NCBI RefSeq assembly: GCF_018842675.1
Contig: NZ_JAGTWO010000004.1
Location: 1,798,001 to 1,862,000, forward strand
DNA: 64,000 bases
Source: Candidatus Pantoea bituminis
GTDB lineage: Bacteria > Pseudomonadota > Gammaproteobacteria > Enterobacterales > Enterobacteriaceae
Reading direction: 5' to 3'
The translations under genes and the position numbers were made by a program. A model generated the notes under the pieces. The model saw nothing but the letters and a program-made list of their open reading frames with translations. It did not search any database and was not told where the DNA came from. Numbering within the stretch: position 1 is the stretch's first letter; each line of letters opens with the position of its first letter. Positions 1 through 9,386 of this stretch are shown here, piece by piece.

Positions 1-1
1 T

Positions 2-643
2 GATGTTGGACGTGAATTGCTGTATAGCCATGGCATCGGTCAAGGCCGAGCGTTTTGTGAAAAACTGGCGAAGCAGGCGGAGCTTGATCAGGCGCATCCC
101 GCGTTACAGCGCTGGCAAGCGTCGCTACACGAAACCCATAACGACAGCGAAATTGTGCGCTTGTATGCCCAGCTGGTGCAACCGGTGTTGGATCGTCAGG
201 CGCGTCGTGAAATAAGCCGTCATGCTGCTGAATCAACATTGATGATTGCGGTCAGTCCGCTGGCGTTGGTCGATATGGCCTTTATCGCCTGGCGTAATTT
301 GCGCCTGGTGAACCGCATCGCCGCTATTTACGGCATTGAGCTCGGCTATTTTAGCCGGATCCGTTTGTTCCGCTTAGTCTTACTCAACATGGCGTTTGCT
401 GGCGCTTCTGAACTGGTGCGCGAAGTGGGAATGGATTGGGTATCGCAGGATATTGCGGCAAAGCTTTCAGCACGCGCTGCGCAAGGCATTGGTGCAGGTT
501 TGCTAACAGCGCGGTTGGGTATCAAGGCGATGGAGTTATGCCGTCCGTTGCCGTGGTTGGAAGAAGATAAGCCGCGTTTAGGCGATTTCCGCCGTGAACT
601 TGTTGGGCAACTCAAAGAGGCGCTGCAAAAAAGCAACGCTTAA
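2..643 (+). CDS. ycjF: YcjF family inner-membrane protein, C-terminal part
   Basis: The frame is already open at the window edge, so the 5' end lies outside; the visible 213 codons match the C-terminal part of E. coli YcjF (DUF697 family). A hydrophobic segment around the [21 protein letters not shown] stretch and a second near [16 protein letters not shown] fit a membrane-associated protein. The C-terminal [20 protein letters not shown] stretch is the typical YcjF ending. In E. coli ycjX-ycjF is a phage-shock/sigma-32 linked pair directly upstream of tyrR, the same arrangement as here. Biochemical function is unknown. Confidence 0.9.
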   Translation, partial: DVGRELLYSHGIGQGRAFCEKLAKQAELDQAHPALQRWQASLHETHNDSEIVRLYAQLVQPVLDRQARREISRHAAESTLMIAVSPLALVDMAFIAWRNLRLVNRIAAIYGIELGYFSRIRLFRLVLLNMAFAGASELVREVGMDWVSQDIAAKLSARAAQGIGAGLLTARLGIKAMELCRPLPWLEEDKPRLGDFRRELVGQLKEALQKSNA

Positions 644-725
644 CGTCGCGTTGCTCGACGCGCGCTGAGTTATCGCAGCGCGCATATTACTCATCTCGCC
701 TAAATCCTCGCCACAGACACAAAAA

Positions 726-745
726 CTGTCAACTTTTCCTGACAG
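726..745. promoter_or_regulatory. TyrR box in the tyrR promoter
   Basis: The dyad CTGTCA-N8-TGACAG contains TGTCAA-N6-CTGACA, matching the TyrR box pattern TGTAAA-N6-TTTACA at the essential TGT and ACA ends. It lies about 70 bp before the tyrR ATG. E. coli tyrR is autorepressed through such a box, so the same is inferred here. Confidence 0.6.
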
Positions 746-812
746 ATCTCTTTCTGTCACGCGCTAAGTTAGCGTATTATCGCTGAATCTTAACCTGTTT
801 AAGGCCATCGCA

Positions 813-2377
813 ATGCGTTTGGAAGTCTTCTGTCAAGACCGCATCGGTTTGACGCGCGAACTGCTTGACCTGTTGGTGGCGCGTAATATTGATCTGCGCG
901 GCATCGAAATCGCGGCCTTGGGCCGTATCTATCTAAATTTCTCAGCGCTGGAATTCGAACAGTTCAGTAATCTTATGGCCGAAATCCGGCGTACACCAGG
1001 CGTGACGGATGTGCGCACTGTCACGTACATGCCATCTGAACGCGAGCATCGCGCCTTGAGCGCTTTGCTGGTTGCGATGCCCGAACCGGTGTTTTCTATC
1101 GATCTCAAAAGCAAAGTAGAACTGGCTAACCCAGCCGCCCTAAACCTGTTCAATCTCGACGAACAGAAAATGCGTAACTTCAGCGCGGGCAACCTGATCA
1201 ACGGCTTTAACTTTATGCGTTGGCTGGAGAGCGATCGGGTTGAAGCTCAGGCGCAGCATGTGGTGATTGAAGGGCGTGATTTCCTGATGGAAGCGCGTCC
1301 TATTTATCTCACGGCGGAAGAGGGCCAAGGCGATCAGCCGGTGGGCGCAATGGTGATGCTGAAATCCACAGCGCGCATGGGACGCCAGCTGCAAAACCTG
1401 ATTGTTACCGATGAATCAGAATTCGATCATATCGTTGCTGTTACGCCGAAAATGCGTCAGGTGGTCGATCAGGCGCGCAAGTTAGCGATGCACGATGCGC
1501 CGCTGCTGATTGTGGGTGATACCGGCACCGGCAAAGATATGCTGGCGCGTGCCTGCCATCTGCGCAGTGCTCGCGGTAAAATGCCGTTCCTGGCGCTGAA
1601 CTGTGCCTCATTGCCGGATGAAGTCGCGGAAAGCGAACTTTTTGGCCATGCTGCGGGGGCGTACCCCAATGCGCTGGAAGGCAAAAAGGCTTTTTTGAGC
1701 AGGCCAATGGTGGTTCGGTGCTGCTGGATGAAATTGGTGAGATGTCGCCACGTATGCAGACTAAACTGCTGCGTTTCCTCAATGACGGCACTTTCCGCCG
1801 CGTTGGGGAAGAGCACGAGGTTCACGTTAACGTTCGGGTGATCTGTGCGACGCAGAAGAATTTAATTGAGTTAGTCCAGCGAGGCGAATTTCGTGAAGAC
1901 CTGTTTTATCGACTGAATGTATTAACGCTGAATCTGCCGCCGCTGCGCGATCGTCCTCAGGACATATTGCCGCTCACGGAGATGTTTATTGCCCGCTTCG
2001 CAGATGAGCAAGGCATTCCGCGTCCTCGGTTGTCGCCACAGTTAGCCCCTTTCTTAATGCGTTACAGCTGGCCGGGCAATGTGCGTCAACTGAAAAATGC
2101 GCTCTATCGCGCGCTGACTCAGCTTGAAGGATATGAACTGCGACCGCAGGACATTGTTCTGCCAGAGCAGGCGCTGGATGTGGCGTTGGGCGATGAAGCC
2201 ATGGAAGGGACGCTGGATCAAATTACCAGTCGTTTCGAGCGCTCCATTTTGACGCGTCTCTACATTTCCTATCCAAGTACGCGCAAGCTGGCTAAACGTT
2301 TAGGCGTTTCGCATACGGCTATTGCGAATAAGCTGCGTGAATATGGCTTGGGGCAAAAGCGTACGGAAAGTGAGTAG
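813..2377 (+). CDS. tyrR: Transcriptional regulator TyrR (frame break at 1683-1687)
   Basis: Aromatic amino-acid responsive regulator of the tyrosine/phenylalanine/tryptophan biosynthesis and transport genes. Domains in order: N-terminal ACT-like domain (about residues 1-75), PAS domain (about 80-190), AAA+ sigma-54-activator-type ATPase core with Walker A GDTGTGKD near residue 240, and a C-terminal helix-turn-helix (STRKLAKRLGVSHTAIANKL). The reading frame breaks in the run of five A at 1683-1687 (codons for GKKGFFEQ). Adding one A restores an uninterrupted 521-residue protein, close to the 513 of E. coli. The downstream half otherwise appears as a separate ORF. Start ATG at 813 matches the family N-terminus MRLEVFCQDR. 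Confidence 0.93.
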
Positions 2378-2423
2378 CCTGTTCTGAATAAGCAGCCACG
2401 AATCAAAGGCTGAGAATAAACGT

Positions 2424-2452
2424 AAAAGCGGATAACCAGGTTATCCGCTTTT
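2424..2452. terminator. Bidirectional terminator between tyrR and tpx
   Basis: AAAAGCGGATAAC/GTTATCCGCTTTT stem with a CAG loop; A-run on the left and T-run on the right, so it can end both the rightward tyrR and leftward tpx transcripts. Confidence 0.85.
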
Positions 2453-2456
2453 TTTA

Positions 2457-2960
2457 TTACTTCAGTACAGCCAGTGCCGCGTCGTAATCAGGCTCATTGG
2501 TGATTTCATTCACCAGTTGGCTGTAGATAACATTGTCATTCTCATCCAACACCACCACTGCGCGAGCCGTTAAACCCTGCAGTGCGCCTTCCGCAATTTC
2601 GACACCATAATCTTGTTTGAACTCAGTGCCACGCAGAGTAGACAACGTGATGACGTTGTTCAGGTTATCTGCACCGCAGAAACGCGACTGAGCGAAAGGT
2701 AAATCAGCTGAAATACACAGCACCACGGTATTGTTCAATTCGCTGGCGAGCTGATTGAATTTGCGTACCGATGTTGCACAAACGCCGGTATCAACGCTTG
2801 GGAAAATGTTCAGAACTTTGCGTTTTCCTGCATACTCAGAGAGCGAGACGTTTGCCAGCGTCTTCGCAACCAGCGTAAAAGGCTTGGCGCGCTCGCCCGC
2901 TTGTGGGAACTGACCTGCAACCAGCACGGGCTGATCTTTAAAATGAACTGTCTGGGACAT
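2457..2960 (-). CDS. tpx: Thiol peroxidase Tpx (2-Cys peroxiredoxin)
   Basis: Thioredoxin-dependent periplasm/cytosol lipid hydroperoxide peroxidase. The 167 residues match E. coli Tpx along their whole length. The peroxidatic cysteine sits in the [10 protein letters not shown] motif (about C61) and the resolving cysteine in QSRFCGAD (about C95). Ends in the bidirectional terminator shared with tyrR; transcribed divergently from ycjG with a 150-bp promoter region between them. Confidence 0.97.
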   Translation of the reverse strand: MSQTVHFKDQPVLVAGQFPQAGERAKPFTLVAKTLANVSLSEYAGKRKVLNIFPSVDTGVCATSVRKFNQLASELNNTVVLCISADLPFAQSRFCGADNLNNVITLSTLRGTEFKQDYGVEIAEGALQGLTARAVVVLDENDNVIYSQLVNEITNEPDYDAALAVLK

Positions 2961-3112
2961 AGATGTTCCTTTTTATGATGGAATAATCGCCGGAAAATTT
3001 GCGAAAGATGAAATATAGTCATTGTTTATGACATATTTTTTAAGGGTTTACGAGCGCATTCGTTGTACTTCGCTCAGTGCTAAGCCGCAAGCGAGCTGAT
3101 TAAGGAGAGGTG

Positions 3113-4096
3113 ATGAGAACGGTAAAAAGTTATCCCGAAGCCTGGCCGTTACACACGCCGTTTGTGATTGCACGCGGAAGTCGTACCGAAGCTAAAGTTG
3201 TGGTGGTTGAACTGGAAGAAGCCGGTATCAAAGGTGTGGGTGAAGCGACACCTTATGCACGGTACGGTGAAAGCGAACCGTTAGTGTTGGAACAGATCGC
3301 CACGCTGCTGCCGCAACTCCAGCAAGGTATGACGCGTGAAGCGTTGCAATTGGCGCTTCCCGCTGGGGCAGCGCGTAACGCCATTGATTGCGCATTGTGG
3401 GATCTGGCGGTAAAGCAGCGGCAGCAATCGTTGTTGCAACTCAGCGGCATGACCGCGCCCGATTCGGTCGTCACCGCACAAACTGTCAGTATTGATGCGC
3501 CGGAAGCGATGGCCAGTAGCGCGTTGGCCTTATGGCAAAATGGGGCGACGTTGTTAAAAATCAAGCTGGACAACAGCTTCATCACTGAACGGCTAATCGC
3601 GATACGTGCCGCGGTGCCGGACGCAACCTTGATCGTTGATGCTAATGAATCATGGCATGCAGAAGGATTGGCGGCGCGTTGTCAGTTATTAGCCGATTTG
3701 AATATCGCGATGCTGGAGCAGCCGCTGCCAGCAGGGGAAGATGCCGCGCTGGCGACCTTTATCCATCCGCTGCCGATTTGCGCTGACGAAAGCTGCCACA
3801 CGCGTGACAGCCTGCCTTCACTGCGTGGTCGCTATGAAATGGTTAACATCAAACTGGATAAAGCAGGCGGGCTAACGGAAGCATTAGCCCTGGCCGATGC
3901 CGCCAGCAAAATGGGGTTCGAGGTGATGCTGGGCTGCATGCTTTGTACTTCACGCGCCATTCGTGCAGCGTTACCGTTGGTGTCGAAGGCGCGTTTCGCT
4001 GATTTAGACGGTCCAACCTGGCTCGCAGTGGATGTTGAACCGGCACTGAAAGTGCAAAACGGCAGGGTGATTATTGCTGCCAGCGCAGTAACTTAA
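3113..4096 (+). CDS. ycjG: L-Ala-D/L-Glu epimerase YcjG
   Basis: Enolase-superfamily (muconate lactonizing subgroup) enzyme that epimerises L-Ala-D-Glu released from murein tripeptide so that both amino acids can be reused. Visible signatures: LLKIKLD with the catalytic lysines near residue 150, metal ligands in IVDANESW, MLEQPLP and ICADESCH, and the second acid/base lysine in NIKLDKAGG. I chose ATG 3113, preceded by AGGAGAGG, over the in-frame GTG at 3110. The neighbours mpaA and mppA process and bind the same murein peptide, so the block is a recycling pathway. The 3' end overlaps the convergent mpaA by 26 bp. Confidence 0.94.
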   Translation: MRTVKSYPEAWPLHTPFVIARGSRTEAKVVVVELEEAGIKGVGEATPYARYGESEPLVLEQIATLLPQLQQGMTREALQLALPAGAARNAIDCALWDLAVKQRQQSLLQLSGMTAPDSVVTAQTVSIDAPEAMASSALALWQNGATLLKIKLDNSFITERLIAIRAAVPDATLIVDANESWHAEGLAARCQLLADLNIAMLEQPLPAGEDAALATFIHPLPICADESCHTRDSLPSLRGRYEMVNIKLDKAGGLTEALALADAASKMGFEVMLGCMLCTSRAIRAALPLVSKARFADLDGPTWLAVDVEPALKVQNGRVIIAASAVT

Positions 4097-4778
4097 TCAT
4101 CATGTCAAGGTAGGTTTCCGTGGCTTCATCCACGGAAATCACCGGCATCTCCGCTGTTACGCAGGGCAAACTCAGGTCGTTACACCAGCTGCCAAAGGAG
4201 CCCGGCGTGTCATAACCGATGGCGCTCACGCGGGGCAACGCGGTGTGCTGTGCCAGCCATTCACCCACTGCAACCTGATGAGGATCGTCAATGCAGGCCA
4301 GCGGTTCATGCCACGACACAATCCAGGCCGGTTTGAGCTGATGAATCAATGCGCACAGCGCCTGCGTTTCGGGTTCCGACGCGGGATGCGTGCCGGTAGA
4401 TAACCTGACATCGCGATCGTCAGCCACGCTATTCCAGCGGTACACCGTATCGGCCGATTGCCAGTTAGCCGCCGGAAAGTTGCGATTGAGATCGACACCA
4501 TTGGCATTAGCGCGTAATCCAAGCTGGCATCCATCTGGATTCACTGCCAGCACGACATGATGACGACGGAGATGATCGGGCAAGCTACGCATGGCAGCAG
4601 AGAGCGTGGCAATTGTCGCGTTTTCATCGCCATGCGTGCCCGCCAGAATCAAACCACTGTCTGCATCGGCCTGCGGCGCGGGGAACCAAAGCAGCGGTGC
4701 GCCCAACACCGATTTGCCATAAAGCTGAAACGGAACGTCCAGTTTGCCTCGCAGCGATCGCGGGTGTAATGACGACAT
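4071..4778 (-). CDS. mpaA: Murein peptide amidase A (gamma-D-Glu-Dap carboxypeptidase)
   Basis: Zinc carboxypeptidase of the M14 family that cuts the gamma-D-glutamyl-diaminopimelate bond in murein tripeptide, giving L-Ala-D-Glu for YcjG. Zinc-site HGDEN near the N-terminus, substrate-binding NGVDLNRNFP, and the SWHEP segment carrying the third ligand are visible; the family's catalytic Glu is in VTAEMPV. I placed the start at ATG 4778, with AAAGAGAG 5-8 bases upstream, instead of the GTG two codons earlier. Convergent with and overlapping ycjG. Confidence 0.92.
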   Translation of the reverse strand: MSSLHPRSLRGKLDVPFQLYGKSVLGAPLLWFPAPQADADSGLILAGTHGDENATIATLSAAMRSLPDHLRRHHVVLAVNPDGCQLGLRANANGVDLNRNFPAANWQSADTVYRWNSVADDRDVRLSTGTHPASEPETQALCALIHQLKPAWIVSWHEPLACIDDPHQVAVGEWLAQHTALPRVSAIGYDTPGSFGSWCNDLSLPCVTAEMPVISVDEATETYLDMMIKLLRWQQ

Positions 4779-4934
4779 GTTCACTCTCTTTGAAGGGGTT
4801 TACCCTAAAAGTAGCTGAAAAGCCTGCGCGGGAAAATAGCTATTTATCAATCAGCAATTTGCGCTAAAGTGCCCGAGGACAAGCTGCGTCAGACAGGGTC
4901 TGATGCAGCGCTTCTTTGGGGTAAAGAGGTGATG

Positions 4935-6554
4935 ATGATCAACACGTTTCGCATGACGTTGGCGGCGCTCAGCCTGGCCAGTGTTATCTCGCCCGCGCTG
5001 GCGGCCAATGTACCGGCGGGTGCACAACTCGCCGATAAACAAGAAATCGTACGCCATATAAAAGATGAACCCGCTTCGCTCGATCCTGTGAAAGCTGTGG
5101 GATTACCTGAAATTCAAGTAATCCGCGACCTGTTTGAAGGTCTCACTAACCAGGACGCACACGGGAAAATCGTGCCGGGCGTGGCGCAAAGCTGGAGCAG
5201 CAGCGACAACAAAACCTGGATTTTCACCCTGCGTAACACGGCTCGCTGGTCAAATGGTGAGCCGGTTACTGCGCACGATTTTGTCTACAGCTGGCAGCGG
5301 CTGGTCGATCCTAAAAATAGCGCGTCTTTCGCCTGGTTTGCCGGTCTTAGCGGCATTGAAAATGCGACAGCGATCACCAAAGGTGAAATCAGCCCAGACA
5401 AACTTGGCGTGACTGCGCTGGATAATCAGCGTTTGAAAGTGACACTGGATCGCCCGGTGCCTTGGTTTCCAAGCCTGGTTGCTAACGTGGCGCTGTTCCC
5501 GGTACCACAAAAAGTGATAGAGAAAGAGGGTGAAAGCTGGACATCGCCGGGCAAATTGGTGGGCAATGGCGCGTATCAGCTCAGCGATCGAGTGGTAAAT
5601 GAAAAAATTGTGCTGACGCGCAATCCGCAATATTGGGATAACGCGCATTCGGTGCTCTCTAAAGTGACGTTTTTACCGATTAACGAGGAATCCAGCGCGA
5701 CCAAACGCTATCGCTCTAATGACATCGACATCACCGAATCTTTCCCCAAAAACATGTATGCGCTATTGAAGAAAGAATTACCGGGCGAGGTGTATACACC
5801 GGATCAACTCGGCACCTATTACTACGCGTTTAATACGCAAAAAGGACCTACGGCGGATGTGCGGGTGCGCAAGGCGCTGTCCTGGAGTATTGATCGCAGC
5901 ATTATTGCAGAAAAAGTAGTGGGAACCGGCGAAAAACCGGCCTGGCACTTCACGCCAGACGTGACCGCAGGATTCAAACCGCTGGACTCCATTTTACAGC
6001 AGCATCCACAAAATGAGCTCAATGCCCAAGCCAAAGCATTACTGGCATCAGCAGGGTATGGACCTGAAAAGCCTTTGCATCTCAAGTTGCTGTATAACAC
6101 CTCTGAAAGCCACCAAAAGATTGCCATTGCTGTCGCCTCAATGTGGAAAAAGAATCTCGGCGTTGACGTCACGCTGGAAAATCAGGAGTGGAAAACCTAT
6201 ATCGACAGCCGAAACAGCGGTAATTTTGATGTGATTCGCGCTTCGTGGGTGGGTGATTACAATGAGCCGTCAACTTTTCTTAGCCTGCTAACATCTGGCA
6301 ACACTAGCAACATCGCACGCTTTAAAAATGAGGATTACGATGCGGTGATGGCAAAGGCCAGCAGTGAAACCAGCGAACAAGCCCGCAACGTCGATTACAA
6401 TCGTGCAGAGCAAATCCTTGCCGATCAGGCCCCCATTGCACCCATTTATCAATATACCAATGGCCGTTTAATCAAGCCGTGGGTGAAAGGTTATCCCATC
6501 ACCAACCCCGAAGATGTGGCCTATAGCCGCGAACTCTGGATAGAAAAACAGTGA
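4935..6554 (+). CDS. mppA: Periplasmic murein tripeptide-binding protein MppA
   Basis: OppA-family (SBP_bac_5) binding protein, 539 residues, that delivers L-Ala-gamma-D-Glu-Dap to the Opp permease. The N-terminus MINTFRMTLAALSLASVIS with PALA before ANVPAG is a Sec signal peptide. The family motifs are present (VRDLFEGLTNQD-like segment, GNGAYQL, YNEPSTFL). ATG 4935 was chosen because AGAGG ends 5 bases upstream; ATG 4932 or GTG 4929 would be too close. It sits beside mpaA and ycjG, which act on the same peptide. Confidence 0.93.
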   Translation: MINTFRMTLAALSLASVISPALAANVPAGAQLADKQEIVRHIKDEPASLDPVKAVGLPEIQVIRDLFEGLTNQDAHGKIVPGVAQSWSSSDNKTWIFTLRNTARWSNGEPVTAHDFVYSWQRLVDPKNSASFAWFAGLSGIENATAITKGEISPDKLGVTALDNQRLKVTLDRPVPWFPSLVANVALFPVPQKVIEKEGESWTSPGKLVGNGAYQLSDRVVNEKIVLTRNPQYWDNAHSVLSKVTFLPINEESSATKRYRSNDIDITESFPKNMYALLKKELPGEVYTPDQLGTYYYAFNTQKGPTADVRVRKALSWSIDRSIIAEKVVGTGEKPAWHFTPDVTAGFKPLDSILQQHPQNELNAQAKALLASAGYGPEKPLHLKLLYNTSESHQKIAIAVASMWKKNLGVDVTLENQEWKTYIDSRNSGNFDVIRASWVGDYNEPSTFLSLLTSGNTSNIARFKNEDYDAVMAKASSETSEQARNVDYNRAEQILADQAPIAPIYQYTNGRLIKPWVKGYPITNPEDVAYSRELWIEKQ

Positions 6555-6560
6555 TCCTGC

Positions 6561-6582
6561 CGCGGCCTGTGAACAGGCCGCG
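6561..6582 (+). terminator. Terminator after mppA
   Basis: Nine-base-pair stem CGCGGCCTG/CAGGCCGCG with a TGAA tetraloop, followed by a T-rich stretch (TTCTGACATTTTTACT). Confidence 0.75.
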
Positions 6583-6672
6583 TTCTGACATTTTTACTCA
6601 CAGCCAGAAGATTGCATCTGTTTGCTGCCACGCTAGACTGTATCGTATTGATTTTGGTAGTGAGGCTCCATC

Positions 6673-7656
6673 GTGGATGTGATTGAAGGCAAAGCGTTAC
6701 AAGTTTCAGATGCCATTATTGCTTGTCAGCTTGACGGTAAAGGTGGCCAGATTGCCATCGAAGATAAAGATATTATTCACTGCGAGAAGCCGTGTTGGCT
6801 CCATCTAAATTACACCCATCGCCAAAGTGCCGAGTGGTTGCAATCTACGCCGCTGCTGCCTGATTCAGTGCGCGATGCGCTGGCGGGAGACAGTATGCGT
6901 CCGCGCGTTAGCCGGTTGGGTGACGGGTTCATGATTGTGCTGCGTAGCGTCAACCACAACAGTGATTCACGGCCAGACCAGTTGGTTGCTATGCGGATGT
7001 TTATCAACGATAAGTTGATCGTCTCAACCCGTCGCCGCAAAGTGTACGCAGTAGATGAGGTGCTGACCGATCTGCAGAATGGTAATGGTCCGGTGGATTG
7101 CGGTAGCTGGCTGATAGATATCTGCGACACCTTAACCGATCACGCCAGTGAATTTATCGAAGAGCTGCACGATAAAATTATCGAGATGGAAGATGCACTG
7201 CTTGATCAACGCATTCCCGCACGGGGCGAATTGGGCTTACTGCGTAAACAACTGATCGTCATGCGGCGCTATATGGCACCGCAGCGTGATGTTTATGCAC
7301 GCCTCGCCAGTGAAAAATTACCCTGGATGGATGATACCGAACGCCGTCGCATGCAGGAAATTTCAGATCGTTTAGGGCGCGGCCTGGATGATTTAGATGC
7401 GGGTGTTGCGCGTACTGCGGTGCTGGCAGATGAACTCGCGTCAGTGATGGCGGAATCGATGAACCGTCGGACTTACACCATGTCATTAATGGCGATGATT
7501 TTCTTGCCCGCGACCTTCCTGACTGGCTTGTTTGGCGTCAATTTAGGCGGCATTCCCGGTGGCGAATGGCGCTACGGTTTCAGCGTTTTTTGCTTTCTGT
7601 TGGTGGTATTAGCCTTGGGTGTCGCGGGCTACCTCAAACGGCGACGCTGGCTTTAA
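6673..7656 (+). CDS. zntB: Zinc transporter ZntB (CorA family)
   Basis: Inner-membrane CorA-type channel-like transporter that moves zinc; 327 residues, the same length as E. coli ZntB. The long N-terminal cytoplasmic domain is followed by two C-terminal membrane helices (about residues 268-288 and 298-318). The signature GVN tripeptide is in the [13 protein letters not shown] loop between them, and a positively charged C-terminus follows. Start is GTG 6673 with GAGG 7 bases upstream. Followed by the FnrS RNA gene, as in E. coli. Confidence 0.95.
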   Translation: MDVIEGKALQVSDAIIACQLDGKGGQIAIEDKDIIHCEKPCWLHLNYTHRQSAEWLQSTPLLPDSVRDALAGDSMRPRVSRLGDGFMIVLRSVNHNSDSRPDQLVAMRMFINDKLIVSTRRRKVYAVDEVLTDLQNGNGPVDCGSWLIDICDTLTDHASEFIEELHDKIIEMEDALLDQRIPARGELGLLRKQLIVMRRYMAPQRDVYARLASEKLPWMDDTERRRMQEISDRLGRGLDDLDAGVARTAVLADELASVMAESMNRRTYTMSLMAMIFLPATFLTGLFGVNLGGIPGGEWRYGFSVFCFLLVVLALGVAGYLKRRRWL

Positions 7657-7732
7657 AAATTGCTTAAAAGGGTTATCAGCATGTTATAGAGACGTTTTTA
7701 TCGGACTGATGATGGAGAAAGGGCGATAAAAA

Positions 7733-7746
7733 CTGATCGATATCAA
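7733..7746. promoter_or_regulatory. FNR box of the fnrS promoter
   Basis: CTGAT-CGAT-ATCAA matches FNR consensus TTGAT-N4-ATCAA at 9 of 10 defined positions. Its centre (7739.5) is 42.5 bases before the predicted fnrS 5' end at 7782, the spacing of a class II FNR-activated promoter. Confidence 0.85.
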
Positions 7747-7781
7747 TAACGGCGAACGCCGATTGACGCAAACTCTCTTCC

Positions 7782-7902
7782 GCAGGTGAATGCAACGTCA
7801 AGCGATGGGCGTTGCGCTCCATATTGTCTTACTTCCTTTTTAGAATTATTGCATAGCACATTATAATTCGAATCATGCCGGCCTTATCCGCCGGCTTTTT
7901 TT
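7782..7902 (+). ncRNA. fnrS: Small RNA FnrS
   Basis: The segment starting GCAGGTGAATGCAACG is nearly identical to the E. coli Hfq-dependent anaerobic small RNA. That includes the 5' seed and the single-stranded ATTGTCTTACTTCC region that pairs with targets. It ends in a GCCGG/CCGGC hairpin and seven T. In E. coli FnrS is induced by FNR under anaerobiosis and represses aerobic-metabolism mRNAs such as sodB and maeA. Position downstream of zntB is the conserved locus. fnr itself lies at 37.1-37.8 kb. Confidence 0.93.
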
Positions 7903-8007
7903 GCCCGCCTGGCTCAGCCGCACATTCTTTCCTATGCTTAAGTACATACGATAAGTACAGACGAAAAATACATTCGAAAAGTGTCCACGCAACAGAAGGA
8001 GAACGGC

Positions 8008-8145
8008 ATGAACGCGATTATTGCCAGCGAACCGATTCCAACTGACCCAACGCCAATCCCCGAGCCGTTTCCACAACCTCAGCCGCAACCCGATCCACCC
8101 AACCCTGACTTTCCGCCGGTTATGGATCCGCCGCCGCACAGATAA
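8008..8145 (+). CDS. Small proline-rich protein (45 residues), unknown function
   Basis: ATG 8008 is preceded by an excellent ribosome binding site (AGAAGGAGAA, 7 bases upstream). The product has 45 residues, about 40% proline, in alternating XP pairs (EPIPTDPTPIPEPF then PQPQPQPDPP) ending PPPHR. There is no membrane segment or signal peptide. It sits between fnrS and ttcA and ends just before a hairpin at 8148. I do not recognise a family. The strong ribosome binding site and low-complexity composition argue it is translated; function cannot be inferred. Confidence 0.6.
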   Translation: MNAIIASEPIPTDPTPIPEPFPQPQPQPDPPNPDFPPVMDPPPHR

Positions 8146-8147
8146 AA

Positions 8148-8174
8148 AGGGCGCGCTGTTATGCAGCGCGCCCT
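8148..8174. terminator. Terminator between the proline-rich gene and ttcA
   Basis: Eleven-base-pair stem AGGGCGCGCTG/CAGCGCGCCCT with a TTATG loop. Five T follow it on the minus strand, so it ends ttcA; it may also serve the + strand small gene. Confidence 0.8.
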
Positions 8175-8194
8175 CTCTGTTTCTACGTTGAATT

Positions 8195-9130
8195 TTACTT
8201 AATCTGTAGCACATCCAGTCGCGTACTCAGGACTGGCGACTCTTCCTCTTCCGCGCGCCAGCCAATCGGCTGCACCGGTAAGGTTTCCCGGTCAAACGCT
8301 AAATCGCCACCATCCACCACGGCATCGCCGTGTTTGATGCCTTTGAAGTCAAACAAATTGATATCAGCCATATGCGATGGCACCACGTTTTGCATTGCGC
8401 TGAACAGGGTTTCAATACGACCGGGATAACGTTTATCCCAATCGCGCAGCATATCTGCTACGACCTGACGCTGCAGGTTCGGCTGTGAACCACACAGGTT
8501 GCAAGGGATGATCGGATACTGGCGCGCCTCAGAGAAACGAATAATATCTTTTTCACGACAGTAGGCCAGCGGGCGAATAACGATGTGTTTGCCGTCATCG
8601 CTCATGAGCTTTGGCGGCATTCCTTTCATTTTTCCGCCGTAGAACATGTTCAGGAACATCGTCTGCAAAATGTCATCACGATGATGGCCTAATGCGATCT
8701 TAGTGCAACCCAACTCACTCGCGGTACGATAAAGGATGCCACGACGCAAGCGAGAACACAGCGAGCAGGTCGTTTTGCCTTCAGGGATTTTATCTTTGAC
8801 GATGGAATAGGTATCTTCCTCGACAATTTTGTACTCAACGCCCTGTGATTCCAGATATTCCGGCAGGATGTGGCCCGGAAAACCGGGCTGTTTCTGATCG
8901 AGATTCACCGCCACCAGGCTGAAATTGACCGGTGCACTTTTCTGCAAGTTACGCAAAATTTCGAGCATGGTGTAGCTGTCTTTGCCGCCGGAAAGGCAAA
9001 CCATGATGCGATCGCCTTCTTCAATCATATTGAAATCAGCAATGGCAGAACCGACATCACGGCGCAGGCGCTTCTGCAGCTTATTAAGGTTGTACTGTGC
9101 TTTCTTTGTATCTTCTTGACTTTGTTGCAT
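8195..9130 (-). CDS. ttcA: tRNA 2-thiocytidine(32) synthetase TtcA
   Basis: Iron-sulfur dependent ATP-PPi-loop enzyme that thiolates cytidine 32 of certain tRNAs. The PP-loop SGGKDSYTM is near residue 47. Cluster-binding cysteines are in [12 protein letters not shown] (about 122-125) and in the [12 protein letters not shown] motif (about 210-215). Length 311 residues equals the E. coli enzyme. Start ATG 9130. Confidence 0.96.
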   Translation of the reverse strand: MQQSQEDTKKAQYNLNKLQKRLRRDVGSAIADFNMIEEGDRIMVCLSGGKDSYTMLEILRNLQKSAPVNFSLVAVNLDQKQPGFPGHILPEYLESQGVEYKIVEEDTYSIVKDKIPEGKTTCSLCSRLRRGILYRTASELGCTKIALGHHRDDILQTMFLNMFYGGKMKGMPPKLMSDDGKHIVIRPLAYCREKDIIRFSEARQYPIIPCNLCGSQPNLQRQVVADMLRDWDKRYPGRIETLFSAMQNVVPSHMADINLFDFKGIKHGDAVVDGGDLAFDRETLPVQPIGWRAEEEESPVLSTRLDVLQIK

Positions 9131-9349
9131 TTAATTATTGCCTGACATTGAGGTGAGCACCCGATAAACGCGCTGCGTCAGCACGTGACCCGGTCACTAA
9201 ATAGAGCGACATCGACTATGCACAGTATGGTACGGATTGCGGCGATGAAAGCCAGCATGATTTTAGCGTAAGCCGCCGTGTTCACCGACAGGCTTGTCAG
9301 GTCCTCCTTGCGATAAGTTGCGCCCTTTATGCTCTGTAATTAAACGCTA

Positions 9350-9381
9350 TTAAGGCTTTGAACGAACCGACAAAGCCTTAA
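9350..9381. terminator. Inverted repeat after the deaminase gene
   Basis: Perfect 11-bp inverted repeat TTAAGGCTTTG/CAAAGCCTTAA with a 10-base loop, just beyond the leftward deaminase stop codon. There is no clear T-run on the minus strand, so termination is likely but not certain. Confidence 0.5.
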
Positions 9382-9386
9382 CGCGA

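Noticed and set aside
9131..9386. Gene or small RNA between ttcA and the deaminase gene
   Set aside because: Apart from the inverted repeat at 9350-9381 I see no coding frame with start signals and no recognisable RNA.
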